A stretch of 64,000 bases of DNA from Cristatella mucedo (lineage: Eukaryota; Bryozoa; Phylactolaemata; Cristatellidae), in assembly GCA_009760855.2 (NCBI GenBank), contig WPIO01000004.1, positions 7,046,001-7,110,000 on the forward strand, written 5' to 3'. The notes below the pieces were generated by a model that was given only the letters and a program-made list of their open reading frames with translations, was not told where the DNA came from and searched no databases. Both the position numbers and the translations under genes were made by a program. Shown one piece after another: positions 45,751 to 60,400 of the stretch. Each line of letters begins with the position of its first letter. Within the stretch, counting starts at the first letter, position 1.

Positions 45751-48700
45751 GTCAGTGAGTTGCCGGTTGAATCGCCCGCTAGAGCCGTTTAAGATATTTA
45801 AGCATGGCGAAGACGCAAGTCTCGTCAATCGTACGAGTAATCTCGGCTTGCTGTGCCGTCCGCACGAAGGGCCGTCGCAAGGATTCCAATGCCCGTACGT
45901 AGGCATTTTTACAAACTGCCCCCCACCCCCACCCCGCCCGCCCGGCTGGGCTCACTGGCCTTTATTCCGCTTCGTTTTGTCAGTCTAAATCAGTGGGTGC
46001 AGAGCGTTAATCAATAGACACGCGGCTTGGATATCCAGCAGACGCGTACTATGGGCAACAGGCGTGAGATTTGCCCCGCCGAGTGAAGCCTGCGTGAGAC
46101 AAACTTCACTCCCTCGTGTGGTAGCCGGACGCTCTTGCTTGGCAGGAACACTGCTGTGCTCATGCCAAATCATTTTAGCTCTACATGTCAAGCGTGATTC
46201 CTTGAACAATTGCATCTTTCAATCAAATACAGCTGCCGCGCTTACAATCCATAGTTCTTATGACTCAGTTTGTGAGTTTCGTGCCTTTGCATGAATTGCC
46301 TTGAAACGTAGCGAGTGCATATGCTCTCGCTACGCTCTCCGGTTTGCTATCGTTGGCGATTATTCTTCATGATACCAATTAGTACGTGTTAATTAGAGTA
46401 TATATTACCGGATTTCTGAATTAGTTACTATAGTGTACCCTTTCATTAAGTGAAATTATCTTGATTCCCTGAGTTTTGTTTGGCACTACACCTACCGTGA
46501 TAATAAATCTATTTCGCCAGTCCGCTTTGCTATTTAGGCTTATATCTCATTTTTTTCTAAATGCTTTACTTGAACGCTACAGGATCATGTAATAATAATA
46601 ATCATAACGTTGTGTTGCACCAAAGGCAACATAATTTTAATTTGCAAACTTTACAACTCACCTCAAAAGAAGCCGTAGCAAAGAGTTAATGGCAAGCAAC
46701 GACTCATACTTACTCAGTCCAATAGCACCCAAGTATGAGACCTGGCCAAATCACTCAAGGAAACTTTCACAGCCGCTGGTTTGTAGGACTTCTAGTTAAC
46801 TAATGCACTGATTCATTCAATGTTAATCTGCAGTAGGTTATCACATCAGTTTATTTAGTCATTTCTGAAATTGAGGTTTGCGCTCTGACGCTCAGACTCG
46901 CCAGCAATAGCGCTTTTCTGCAAGTAATGTACCGAATATTCCTTTGGCCGTTTAGTTGGCTATGCACGATTAAGGATTTAATTTCTTTTTTTTTAATTGT
47001 TCAATGTGGAGCGCCTACTCAGAGGACATATCACTCAATTGCCAAGTGAAATAAAACACGATCGGTCTTGCAGAGTGCAGCTAATACAGAGTTTCGTATG
47101 TTCCGACCGTCTCAGGCTTGATTAAAACCAATCATAAAGTAGGGCGCTTGGTTAAACAAGGTGGAGGAGTGTCCCAAGGATTTGCGGCCGTATTGATAAC
47201 AGCTCTGTTTGAATTTGTCGCTCAAATACCAACTTTCAGTTGCGAAATAATTTGATTGGCTCCCGTCACTCAGAGGTAATCGAGGCGAGTTACGCGGAGA
47301 GCGTCGAGCAGATCATTGATCCTGGGGCAGGTTGTCGATCCTGGAGCAAAGTCTCGATCCTGGAGCAGAACCTTAATCCTGGAGCAGATCCTCGATCCTG
47401 GGGCAGGACGTCGATCCTGGAGCAAATTCTCGATCCTGGAGCAGAACCTTGATCCTGGAGCAGATCCTCGATCCTGGGGCAGGTCGTCGATCCTGGAGCA
47501 AATTCTCGATCCTGGAGCAGAACCTTGATCCTGGAGCAGATTCTCGATCCTGGGGCAGGTCGTCGATCCTGGAGCAAATTCTTGATCCTGGAGCAGGTCC
47601 TCGATCCTGGCGCAGATTCTCGATCCTGGAGGAAATTCTTGATCCTGGAGCAGGTCCTCGACCCTGGAGCAGATTCTCGATCCTGGAGGAAATCCTTGAT
47701 CCTGGAGCAGATCCTCGACCCTGGAGCAGATCTTCGAGCAGGCTCGGCTGCCCTGTCATGCCACCGGTACTAATCCATCAAAGCTTCAGCCGCCATGCCT
47801 GCTTCAACAGCGCTCTTGCAAAGTTTAGCGAACCTATGCAACTAGGCGGAGCTGAGACTGCGATGATGCGGGAGATGCCGCCCTAAACGTGGGAGTGCGC
47901 TCGGGTGGCCGCCACGCAGCACCGAGCAGCAGCGTTCGCGGCGGCCTATATTTGCAGCTGCTGACGCAGTTCGGCCAGCAGTCAGGCTATTGGGGGGGGG
48001 ATCAAACATAGTCGGAGTTGACTACGTCAAGGAGGCGAAAGCACTAAATTTAGTGCAAGGGGTGGGCGAGTCTTAATTCGGTTGCTTTCGTGACATCAAG
48101 CAATCCACGGTAATTTGAGACATTGCGTTTAATCTGCCTGGGATAACCGCCTCAAGCCAATAAGTCTGGCAGAAACATCGAGTCCTTTGGTTACACGATT
48201 GAGCTTGACAATCCGATTCGCAGGCGTTGCAGACTGCTGCTCCGATGAGCACAACAAAGCAGGCGCAGCACAAATAGCCTCTTCGGCCATTAGTTCGCAG
48301 AAGCGACCAGTGGAGACCGGGTTGGGGGGCTCAGCATTCTCCGCCCGCTTGGTTTGGGACGTTCTCGTGCATCAGAGCCTTGACACGACCAGCTGGGGAT
48401 TTTTTGGCATGCGCACCTACCGGGGAGCTGCAAGTGCAGACGAGTCTTTTTGTACGGCCGCCGTTTGCATTACTTTTGCTATGCCACTGAGGTAGCTGTC
48501 AGCTCAGATGGAGAGGTCTCTCGCGGATTCTTACTTGCAACAAGCCAAGCTACTGCTGGCTGATAAGCGCTGGAGAATACCGAGCTTCGTTTGCCAAGAT
48601 TTACGCCAGCGGTCTGATTTAGCTCAAGGTCGTTCGCTGCTGCCCACCATGCACCGCTTCTAAGCCGCCGCCCTTCTATTGGTCGGCCTTCCCCAGGGAA

Positions 48701-51700
48701 CAAAAAACATAAATCAGCTAAAGGCAATGACCTTTACGGCGTCTGATAAGAGACTCGTGGCCAGTGCATTCTTACTGGTCATCTTGTTCGTCGTCTTCTT
48801 GTCTGAGAACGACAAAGTTTCTCCTCTGCACGGAGTGTGGATTACTTGTCTTCGAATCAATTCTGTGTCAAATTCGTTTGACTATTTCTGAAATGTTCGC
48901 CTTTTTTACCTGAGATTTCGAAATTCCCTCGAACACGCGGCCGCCCGGGCACTCGCTGCGCTGACATCGCTCATCCTGGCTAGTTTTGGGTGACCTTAAG
49001 TTTCATTATGCTCCAACTCTTTAAATGGCGCTTCCTATATGCCCTCTCCTAATGCAGGTTTCTGACAGCGAGAATTTACGGATGCGGGCTTATTTAGACA
49101 CGAATACCTCATCTAAATTCGTTCACGCATTCGTGACATCCTGTCTTGAATTCTGTAACTCACTACTTTCTGGCCCTACCCGCCTATGCAATCTGGCACT
49201 TAAAGCTGGTTTAAAACTTTGCAGCTAGGCTTGTCTGTCGTGAGTGCCCAAGTTGCCACAGCAAACCACTTCTTACCGACCTGCACTGGCCCCCAGTCAA
49301 GTAACGCATCAACTTCAAGGTTTTGTCACTCACTTTAAGGTCCCTTCATTTTTTGGCTCTAGCCTACCTGTAAGTTTACTCCTCCGTCAGGCTAAGTATC
49401 GTATTACCCACTTTTCGTAATCTAACTGTTTAACTACACTTTGTACAAACCGCAATTCGTTTGGAAACCGCGCCTGTAGTTCTTATGCTCCCAAAGCCTA
49501 GAAATCACTCCTGACCTGCATCACGACATCTCCTGACCTTTCCACATTTAAAAAGAAAGCAAAACGCAGCTATTTATCATAGCATTCAGTGGGTCCCTGT
49601 GATTCATCCTTTTTTATGCTTATGCGTGCTGACACTGTTGCATGCTGCTGCTAACACATTTGCATGCTGACCCTGTGCATGTCACCCCTAACAATTTTAT
49701 TCTTTTTGTTTATTGAACATGCTACCACTAACCATTCAATCGTGCTTCCTTTGCAGCAATTGTAAAGCACCTAGAAGGAGATTGAGTTCTCTGAAGGCAC
49801 TTTATTACATGCAGTATTATTATTATTGTAATAAAGTTTAATGTTATAAACACAAATGAGAGTTCACATCGATAACTTTGACAGAGCCGTAAAAATGCTT
49901 GTTAGCCATCTGCCAACACAAAATTATGATGGCCAAACGTGAATTTATTTGTTGGTAGTCAGGAAACTGCAAAGATTCCGAACTTGCCACTGATATATAA
50001 AATTTCTGAGAGAATGGGATAGCGATGGGCGAACCTATTACTAAGCCTACAAAGGCAATGTTGCCATTTTAAGCAGCTGTTTGACAACTTTCCTGGCAAT
50101 ATTTTTTTTAGTTTAAGCCGTTTGCTTAAAAAAAAGGTAAATAGTTAAGCTGCTCAAAAGCTGCCGAATGCCGTGCCGTCGCTCTTTTTTCGTGTCTCGA
50201 TTTCTGCTAAGGCTCCAATTTTATCATTACAACATGCCGTAATTGGTATGCCGATTGTAAAAAGTTTCAGATTCAGACACGACTTGTCCCAGATTGGATC
50301 TCCGCCTAGCCGGTGGCTATGGAAATTCCGATGGGTTGGTTCTCGTTCGGGATACTTCAAATTATTGGCACAGACTCTGTTTTATCATCACGTCGTCTGG
50401 CACGGATTTGGCCAGGGTTAAGCAAAGTGTGGAGGTCATGTGCAGAAATCTCCACGGCAGGTAAAGTGAGCAGGAATGGAAAACACTAGCATACCAGCTT
50501 TAACTCTTCAGCAGCTTTTCGTTTTTTGTTAAAAAATCTTCAAAAATTTAGTTTACTTTTTAAGAAATCAAACGATTGAATTGTGCACGTGACAAACTAC
50601 TGATGGTGTTAGATATCAATAAATAGTGTGACGTCGGCTTCTTTTCTAAGAATAACGATCTAACCCAACTAGTATGGTTGAAACTGGAAGGCAGTTAGAA
50701 AAAGGCTAGCTGATCAGATAACTGGATTGACATATATTTCGGTCTTTATTTAACAATCATCTTTTCAAGCGAAATATAAAAATCAGATTCAACTGCTTCA
50801 TGCTTGATAAATAAATAAAATCAATACATCCTAGCTGATTAAACAGTCTCTTTTTGTATAGCGACAGAAGAGTCTTTACGGCAATCACCAGCGCTTGCAG
50901 TGGCGATAAAGGATCGCCCACAGCAGGAATCGAGCCCACGACCTCATGACCGACGTCGTGAAAGCAACGCCTTACATAGTGTGCCATCACGGCTGTACTC
51001 GCTGAGCAGTACTTGCTAAATTCACTAAATGCTATGTGCAAGCTTAGTTATCTCTACTTCTATCTACCACTAATAATCTATTAAATTGCATCTGGCCAGC
51101 CTATAATTGTATGAAAATATCTAGTTACCATCAGTGGCTTATTGTTTACATAATTACTTCTGCTCCCTGATATTATGTGGGAATGCCAAGAAATTACTTA
51201 AATTGTTAGTAAAAGTGTATTAATGTTTGACTGCGCTGGAGCGGATGCGATGCGACTTAAATTAATCATCAAATCTTTTGATGTAACTTTAACAAATACT
51301 TGTTAAAGTCATAAAAAGCAACAGTAGCTGTTAGCAACTTTCAAAGAATATGGTGGAACTATAAGTATATGTATATGTACATACCTATGTATGCAAATAG
51401 CTGTCATAATTCTCTCGGTTCAGTGTGTCTACTTGCAACATATTGCTAACCACTTTTAGGTTTACATTTACATAGCCGGGCTCTTTTTCGTTGCGCTTTT
51501 TTGCATTTTTTGATAAAAAAAATAATGGTGGGGCCTTGTATTTAAGTTCAGTTCTACACTTTGACGTTCTGTATTTATTAGAATAAATATGCTCCCACAC
51601 GGTAAGCAGGATGCCTCGACTACGGTCCATAGAGTTTGTCTGACCAATGGGTTGAGACATGGAGCAGGTGTGTGATTGCTTAGTTTAATGCGCAGTGCTG

Positions 51701-54700
51701 TTGCTAGTTAAAATAAGCTAAGAAAACACGTTTTTAGTAATATTCTGGGTGAAAATTTCCATTCTTTCATTCGCTCAGTAAAATCCAACTTCTTTGTGCA
51801 AACCAGAATCTCAGATTTCCATGTTGCTCTGTGATAGAAAAGGGATTTCAAAATTTCTGGCATAAATGCAATCGCATCTATTCACCACTTGTCTGTAAAC
51901 TTGCATGAACTGGCTAGGGCGAGTAATTGACCTTTAAATCCTAAAAAGAAACTGTAACAGCTAGTTTCAGGTGAGAAAGAATCTTCCATATCAGAGTTCA
52001 AACATTTTATCATTTCAGTTGTAACGACAGTTGTGTGTGCTGCAAGAGGTAAACATTATCCAGATGTTAGCTCCCAGCAGGCTACCATGTAAAAGGCGAT
52101 CAATAAAATGAGTTAGTTGGGTTTAGCTAAGTTGAGATGTTGCTACTCTTCTCAATCTCATTCTATTCCCTTGCACAGATTCATCATTACCATTAGTTCC
52201 CGATTTCTCTACTCCTAAGCGAAGAAAATTTCCTTTGTGCTTGACTCACGATATCCTTTTTGAGCCTTTTATTGAAGCTTGTGCAAAATGGAGTGGATGC
52301 TTGAGATATAAAACTGTGGCAATCTTAAAGTTTTACATGTGCCGCTGCTCAGTAATCTTTTGCTACGAATACGGGTATCTCTCAACCCATTCTAGGTCAT
52401 CCAACAGTCACGGCCGAAGCAAAGCCTCAATAGTTTTGAGGGATCGAATATCAGACGAAGTGAAGTCAAATTATTCGCACTTCGTTACTTTTTGGGATCT
52501 TGACTGCAAAGGAACAGAAAACTTTCTCTCGGACTGCCGTCCTTTTGGATTTCAATTAAAAAATCCGTATCGACGTCACTCTATGACCAATCGCCGTTGC
52601 TGGTACACCATTGCTTGTGGTAAGTATATGCCTTTTCAACAAAATCTCTGTGGAAAGCGCGTGCTCACGGCAGCATCCTGCTAAAGCGATGCAGAGCTGT
52701 AAACTTAATGCAGAGCTACGAAGTTGACTACTGAATAGGAGACCATTTGTAAAATGAATCACGAAGTGAAAGTCTTCAGCGTGAGCGTGTACACTTAACA
52801 AAACTTAAAGCTCGTAATTTGGCAAAATTGCACGGATTAGGATCGGAAGGCCTAATTTGAATGAATAAATAATGAGTCCCAAAAAGAATTCTCAAGCATA
52901 ATAGGGTCATGTCCAAATGTGAAAACCATACTGTTTACTGTTTGACTCGCACTAAACTTGGTTCGTTGGTGTATGTTGGGATATCGTCGAGCCCGTTTAT
53001 TATAATGATGTCGCTAGATGAATAATCAGGTAATACCACTATCAACAACTTCTTTACAGCAAAATCTAGTAGCCATTATTAAGCAGTATTTTTCCTAGCC
53101 CAAGTGAAAGTGCAAACATGCAGCTCATTCTTTTAATCAAGGCAACTTTGGAAAATTATTTAGCTACAAGGGTTTTCACTTTAAAAGTTATTATGTATAC
53201 CAGGTCAATCATCCTAAAGCTAGCCTGAGAGCATTTCTTTGAGGATTGCAATGCTCCTTTGACATCCGCAATCAACATTTTATGGCTTTGGGCTCCTTTA
53301 AAAATATTCAATTTTATAAATTTCCTCATCAATACAAATAAGAATAAGCCTCTATCAATATGCCAATGACTAGTATTTTGTATTTCAATAGATTCTGAAT
53401 GAGTTCAGGTATTGCCTTACAGCACTAGCTAGACTACCTGGTGAATAAAATATGTAAAAGATTACCGAACTGTCAATTCGTGAGGACCTTTTGAACATCT
53501 TAAATATATTTTTATGCAGCGAAGCTAGTAAATATTGAACGCTGCAATCCTTATGATTTCTTTCACATGATTTTATATGTTCACTTGGCCGATTTTTGAT
53601 ATACCTGATAGCACTGCTTGTAGGCACGAATCACGACAGCAATCGCTTGCTGAATGATAATAATAATAATGCGCTTGATAAAGAGTTCTCGGAGAACTCA
53701 ATCTCTTTCTAGGCGCTTTACATTTACTGCAAAGGGAAATGCAATTGAATGGTGAGTGGAATCATGCTCGATAACCACCACGAATGACATGGTTAGGGGT
53801 GACATGCACATGGTCAGCATGCAAGTGTGGTTAGTGGCAGCATGCACAGTGTCAGCATGCATAAGCACATGAAGGACGAATCACAGGGACCCACTAATTG
53901 CTGTCATAAATAGGTGCTTTTGTAAGTTATTTTTAAATGTGGTCAGGTCATGGGGATTTTCTGACGCAAGTCGGGAGAGAGTTCCAGGCTTTAGGAGCAT
54001 ACGAGCAAAATGCACGGTCTCCAAAGGATTTGAATTTTGTACGAGGTATTGGTAGACTGTTTGATTCCGAAAAGCGGGTGGTACGATGCTTGGCCTGGTC
54101 GGGGATTAGATCTGAGAGATAGGCTGGAGCCAAATTAAGAAGTGACCTAAAAGTGAGCGACAAAACTTTGAAGTCAATCCGTTGCTTGACTGGTAGCCAG
54201 TGCAGGTCGGAGAGAAGTGGTGTGATGTGGCAACTGCGACGCTCATGAAAGACAAGCCTATTTGCAGAGTTTTGCACCAGCTGCAATCGCCTGATCGCAC
54301 ATGCTGGCAGGCCAGTAAGCAGTGAGTTGCAGAAGTCGAGACGGGATGTCACGAATGCATGGACCAACTTTGACATGGTATCCTTATCTAAACAAGCCCG
54401 AATTTTAGCAATATTATGTAGCAGAAAGTAGGCAGATTTGACTGTGGAGCTGACATGGTCGTCTAGCAAGAGGTCACTTTGGAACATGACACCTGGATTT
54501 CGAGCTGATTCAACTGGAGATATGCTGGAAGGGCCCATTTTGAGCGTCAGCCTTTCCAATGTCTAAATCACACTGGGTTTGCCCATAGCTAGCAAGTTAG
54601 TTTTACCGTCGTTTTAGAAAATTTGCTGCCACCCATGTGTGGATGTCATCAATACATTCAGCAAGTGATTTGAGAGAATTTGAGGTGCTCGAAGGCTGGG

Positions 54701-55828
54701 AGGGATCAAAGCAAAGGTACAACTGAGTGTCATCCGCATAGAAGTGAAAGCCTGGACTGTGCATGGCAATCACATCGGCAAGAGGGAGAGTATAAACCGT
54801 GAAAAGAACCGGACCTAGCACGGAGCCCTGAGGTACCCCATATTTCAGAGGTACCTCGGGTGATCTTTGTCCATTCACGTCAATACTCTGGAGTATCCCA
54901 CTGAGATAGGAACTGAGCAATTGCGGAGCAGTGCCAGTGATGCCCAGGCGAGATGAGAGGTGCTCTAGAAGAACTTTGTGATCGATGGTATCAAAAGCTG
55001 CCGAAAGATCGAGCAACACAAGCAGAGACACTCCACCCATGTCTGCATTCCTAAGTAGGTCGCTGTATACCCTAAGCAATGCTGACTCTGTGGAGTGATT
55101 AGCTCTAAAGCCAGACCGGAATGAGGCTCTTGTATTGAATAACATTATTGCTTAACTTAAGATTCGCGGTCCGCATGACATAACCATCATTATCCTGCAT
55201 TGCTCTGCACGTACAGCTTAATGACGTCCAGCTCTTTTCATTCGATAAGACGTATCGAGGGAAGGATATCCGTCAGTGTATGGGAGACATGTTAGGCTGA
55301 CGGCAGCAGCCACTCGGTTCGCTTTTGATCTACCAATATAATTTCGAATGCCTGCGATTGACTCCGTGTCGTTAGCACAAGTTGCCGATTTTTAGCTGTG
55401 TGTGCTGCCCTTTTTTATACTCGCTGTGCTGCCACGACGGTTGAGCTTCTACGAGTGCCGCATTAAAAAGAGGAACACAATTTATAAATTTGAATACGTA
55501 GATGCAGCATGCATTCTTAGTTGAAATTCGACATCGAATGGTGCGTTTAATTGTTAAATATGTATGGGCATTTTTATCAGCACTTAGTGCAAATATGTAT
55601 TCAAGTGCTGTAGAGATGATCTCTAAGTGGAATGGATAGAAATGAGAGAGCTGGATAGTGAGTCACACAGGTGGTCTGCTGTTAATGAATCCTGCCTTTT
55701 CAAAGCTTCTCACTTACAGCATGTACATGGTCCTTACTTTTTTTTAATGTATACCGTACATCCACATTTTTTTGCGGTTTCGCGGGTAGTGACTACACAT
55801 TTATAAATGGTTCAGCAAGCCCACAGAC

Positions 55829-55877
<49 letters not shown>

Positions 55878-57410
55878 GTGTGTGTGTGTGTGTGTGTATG
55901 TGTGTGTGTGCGTGTGTGTGTGTGTACGTATCTGATATTTTGCATAAGCAGCATATGGTGGTTGCTTATGTTATATATGGTTCCAGTGGTTTTACATTTT
56001 TGTTCTTTTTTCTTCTACCAATGGGCTTAATAGAATGCAGCAGCATTTATGGTTTGTCCGTGACTGAAACGAATAACATGTTTCGCTTAATTGTCGAATG
56101 TTGTTTTTATTGAACTTTGCAAATTATTTTAGATGATGACGAAAATTTCGAAGTAAAATTGATTGACTCTCAACTATTCCCTGGTGATATGCTCCGCAAC
56201 GTCACTGCAAGAGGACTAGTGGGAGGTGCTCTTCAGGCTACTTCCTTTGGCATGAGCGGGATCGTCTGTGCACCGGTGGCAGACATGGCGAACCTAGCTT
56301 GGATTGCTAAGATTTCTTGTCGCCAACAGGGTTATCGGTATGGCTTATACGTGTGGCACGAACTTCATACGTTTCGTTGAAGAGTTCTTTTCGAAAGTTT
56401 TCTTCTATTACATTGCATTTTGCTCATAGAAAATGAGGTCATTTTGTTCTCTCCATTAACGTTGATGGCCATGAGTTGCATCCTCATGAGCCAATAGTGT
56501 CCCTCCAGTTTTGGCAAGAGCTCATTTTACTGTGAATTTCCTTTTCATTACCTTATTCCTTGAATTTGTTCAGTTACCTAAGCTTTAAAACAGCTTTAAA
56601 CCTTTTTGAGATAACATTCTTTTAGAAGGTTTGCTCGTCATGTACTTAAGCTTGTAACAAACGAGTTTGGTGTTATCACTAAAAAAATGATCTGCTTTCT
56701 TTTCGGCCTGTGTAAATTGCATCCACATATTTAGTTATCCCTGGGGCGAAAACATCTCAATTTAATATCCTGTAAAACCTAATTGCTTTTACTAGGCGAA
56801 AGGGCTCCCATCTGGACAATCTGGATCAAGCACCTAGGTAAAGACAACTCGACTAACCTTCGGATGCCCTTTACCCTAATCTTTCTTGGATGATAAAGCT
56901 AAAAATAATATTACATTTGTATAGCAACCTCAGAGAACTGAATCTCTTTCTAGGCACTACACTGACGCTGTATAGAAAGCATTACCTAATGAAATGATTC
57001 GTGGTAACATCAACAAGCAGCAGGCACAGTGTAAGCAGATACGCGCACACGATAGACAAATCGCAAAGACTCGCCCAATGCTGCAATAACGAGGTGCGCT
57101 TTAAGCTTCTTTTTAAATTGTGTTATGTCAGGGGACATTGTGAGATGCGTTGGTAGCCAATACCAGGCTTTGGGAGCATACACACTAAAGGCGCGGTCTC
57201 CAAAGGTCTAGGATACAGCCAAGGATTGCTATTCCCAGATACCGGTGCAGTGGAGCTTATTTGCAAGAGTCGGACTTCTGAAAAGATTTTTCACTTGGAT
57301 CTTCTAACAGTTGAAACCGCCATCTTAGTTATGGCTACTACGTTTTTAGCTTTTACTTAGTTCTGACTCTCTGCGGAGCACACATTATTTCTTACTCCGA
57401 TGTAATGGTG

Positions 57411-57444
<34 letters not shown>

Positions 57445-60400
57445 TAAGCAATGTTCATAAAGCATCCAGTGCTGCTTGGATCAATGTTTTTTCTCCGCGC
57501 GGCAAGTGATGCACGCACTTAGATAATGCCTTTTGTGTTACATAATTTTTTCCCCTTTTTCCATCTTCAATGGATTACTTGCTGTAATATGTAAAGTGCC
57601 AAGGCAGAGCTTCAGTTCTCAGAGGGCACTAAACGCATGTAATAGTATTACTCTTATTATGAAAATGAGCTCCTTGCTAAAGTTTGATATGCTAAGCCCA
57701 AAAAGTGATCCGTAGTCACTGTTACTACCTGCATATTTACTTCTTGTTGCACAATTATTTTTAATGTCAATCATCGTACACCAACCTTGGTCTCACTCAT
57801 ACATTTCCTGGCTTTTCAAAGCAATTTGTGTTATGGCTTTTCGACAACACTCCCCTTCCTAACCCTAACGGCTCCGTTTTTAGGAGTGGTGTCGGCTTCC
57901 GTTTTCATAGATATGATTCAAATGGCACTGAATGTTTCATTCCAAATACGATTTGCTTGGGAAACGAAAAATCCGTTTCGGAATGTAAACATGACGGTGT
58001 CTGGGGCAGCCTGGAAAGTGAACAGTCGCATTTTGATGAATCCGGCATCCTGTATTCTGGTCGACCAGCGCATGTAACATGTGGTAAGGATGACATTGCA
58101 TAACTGATTACCTCTATACATGAATATACGCTGCTTAACGTGTCGTTTATTCCACTTCTGCGCTGTCAAGAAGTAGCAAAGCGAAAAATTGTTTCCAAAT
58201 GTTTTCAAACCGCAACGGAAAGAAAGGAAATACCGCCATCATCACTTCACACTCTCATATATCGTTTTTCATTTCCATCGGTATCAGATGTCACTAAAGA
58301 TGACCTAAGCTTCTATCTTATCATAATTATATTGTGAAACTAATAGAGCATTCAAAGATTGAATATGCACAAGTGTGCAATGCATTAGCCAGCATAGAGT
58401 CAGATTCATGGCCTTTCCCTCGAACGAGATCAATGCTGTGTGTGAGAGGCCAGAAACCCTTTTATTGCCGTGCCAACTGTTAAGCATCATTTGAAAATGA
58501 CATATACCAATTCAGCTGAAATCCGGTTGAGTTCTTTTCCTTTTCCGGGCGCGTCATTTTCGATCCTTTAATCGGGCTTTTTTTTAACTCCAGCCACTCC
58601 ATAAGTGGGTCAATGCCGGCTGAACAGGTCGAAGTAGCTGGCCGATAGCCACTTCCAGCTACGATGACGTTTGGGCATTCATTTTTAAAACAGAAAGCTC
58701 GAAATCTTTCAAAAATATTCGCCAGCAGTGACAGTGCTGCCGTGAAACTAATATTTGACCTAGAAAGTGCATTCCTTGAAGCCGTAGAATCGAGCTATTA
58801 GGTGCGCTTGTCTGTGAGTCTTCTCACCACTTACAGGCATGCGGCTCGTGGATGAGATTGGCTTTGCATTTAAGGCCAGAGACCCTATTATTGCCACGCC
58901 AGCTGTTTACTATCATTTGAAACTTTTAAATGCGCTTCGAGCAATCAACAGTTTTAAATTTCGGTTCAATTCGCAGCTGGAGACTCGCTGGATGTGGAGC
59001 TGGTGACTCATCTCGACGTCGACGGTAGCAATGCATCGCTCGTGTACATCAATTACCATCAGCTGCTGCTACTTCCGGTAATCGCGAGCTCTAGCCCAGA
59101 CACGTGCCAGGCCATCTGCCAGCACGTGCTCGGAAGAAGGCAAGTTATTGAGCAAACTAGCTGATTTTGAATCGCTGGCTTGAGACGGCAAGAGTGTATG
59201 TCAGTCCCATTGGAAACTAGCATGGGAAGCTTTTGAGATGTCAACGATACGAGTCATATCTTTGACGAGCAACTATTGCTGTGATCCGGCACGAGCAGCC
59301 CATTCTTGCCTGATGCCCTCGGTTCGGCACATAGGTTGTCCTTTGCCGGGCCCAGTATCCAAACCGCAAATCCTCTGCTGTGCAGGTGCTCACTGCATAC
59401 GTTGGCTGGCGCTGAGACGCACGCCGGTGCAGCCAGCAGCTGCACACGCGCAATGCTGAGCAGCTGCTGTCGAACTGGTGAGATAGTACGCCTTCTAACG
59501 GTTTCATCGGTAGATTAACTTTCTTTTGTTTGCGAGCGCTAAAGTATTTTCTTCTCAGTGCCTAATGTTGCCCTGGCGTTAGGGACATCTTGGCGCTGTG
59601 CGGGGCTCGACGAGCGATGCCTCGGAGAGACCAAGGAAGGCTCGGCGATCACTTTTATTACGCCACGATGCACTGCAAAGCTGGGCACGAGAACCTTACG
59701 GAGTGCGCTTATGGCATCGACGTTGTGCCCGCTAATGCCACGCTTACTTCGCATGATGACCAGCAGCTGTCGGTCCACTGCGGTAAGCTCTGTGTACTGG
59801 CGGCGCCGAACGGATTTGACCCTTGCTTCGCCCGGTGAGCTGCTCAGCGAGCTGAAACGAATCGACATTGGTCGTAGCTGGCAGATAAAACTCTCTCTCT
59901 CCGCGCCAGTCAAATACCGACCCGATCGTACATGAATAATTAATTAATTAAGCACGCAGGTGTCTTCTTTTCGTCCGTTCCCATCGCTCTTTTCCTGTAA
60001 CTTTGTCCAAGCGACGACGCAAGCTTTCAGAGAGTCTTGCCATCGGCGGCCGCCAGAAGCAACCAAGCTCGCAGCTTACCGAATAGTGAAGAGGGGAACA
60101 GCTCTCTGTTCCATATCCTTCTTCCGGCGAACGGCTGATTGGGAGCTCTGGGTAGCTGCAAGGAGAGAGCGCGGCAGTTCACATTCCCGGTAGTTCCACT
60201 CCGCCAGCTAAGCTATTACGGGGCCGTGGCGCCACTGCTAGATGTGCTGCTGATCAGCCTCTGACAGCCCAATTAGCTGCCTCCGGTATAACCTTTGCAG
60301 TGCAGCGATTCTTGGTGCTGCTGCTGGGGCTGCTGCTAGCAAGAGCTGTGTGCGAAACAGTGTTCGTTCAACAATGCTGATGATTTCTTCGGCCGCTCCT

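Larger units (their letters stand above)
45751..50270 (+). other. Gene 2 intron 1, 4.5 kb
   Basis: Holds the 19-bp minisatellite (47318-47735) and a LINE A 3' copy (49020-49840). The stretches 45760-47310 and 47740-49015 show no other feature; a run of G (about 47991-47999) and GC-richer DNA follow the minisatellite. Acceptor AAAAAGTTTCAG ends at 50270. Confidence 0.6.
52620..56132 (+). other. Gene 2 intron 3, 3.5 kb
   Basis: Dominated by the best preserved LINE A copy (53656-55150). A TA/TG microsatellite lies at about 55833-55925. The parts 52630-53650 and 55150-55830 have no recognised content. Confidence 0.6.

Noticed and set aside
47240-47886. ORFs on both strands over the minisatellite as repeat proteins
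   Set aside because: They only reflect a 19-bp repeat with few stops; no domain, no consistent frame.
52235-52395. Coding extension of gene 2 exon 3 upstream
   Set aside because: Open by chance; it lacks SRCR features, and the acceptor at 52395 gives the required phase 2.
57828-57883. Coding extension of exon 5 upstream
   Set aside because: Open frame, but an acceptor at 57821 would be phase 0; only 57883 fits phase 2.
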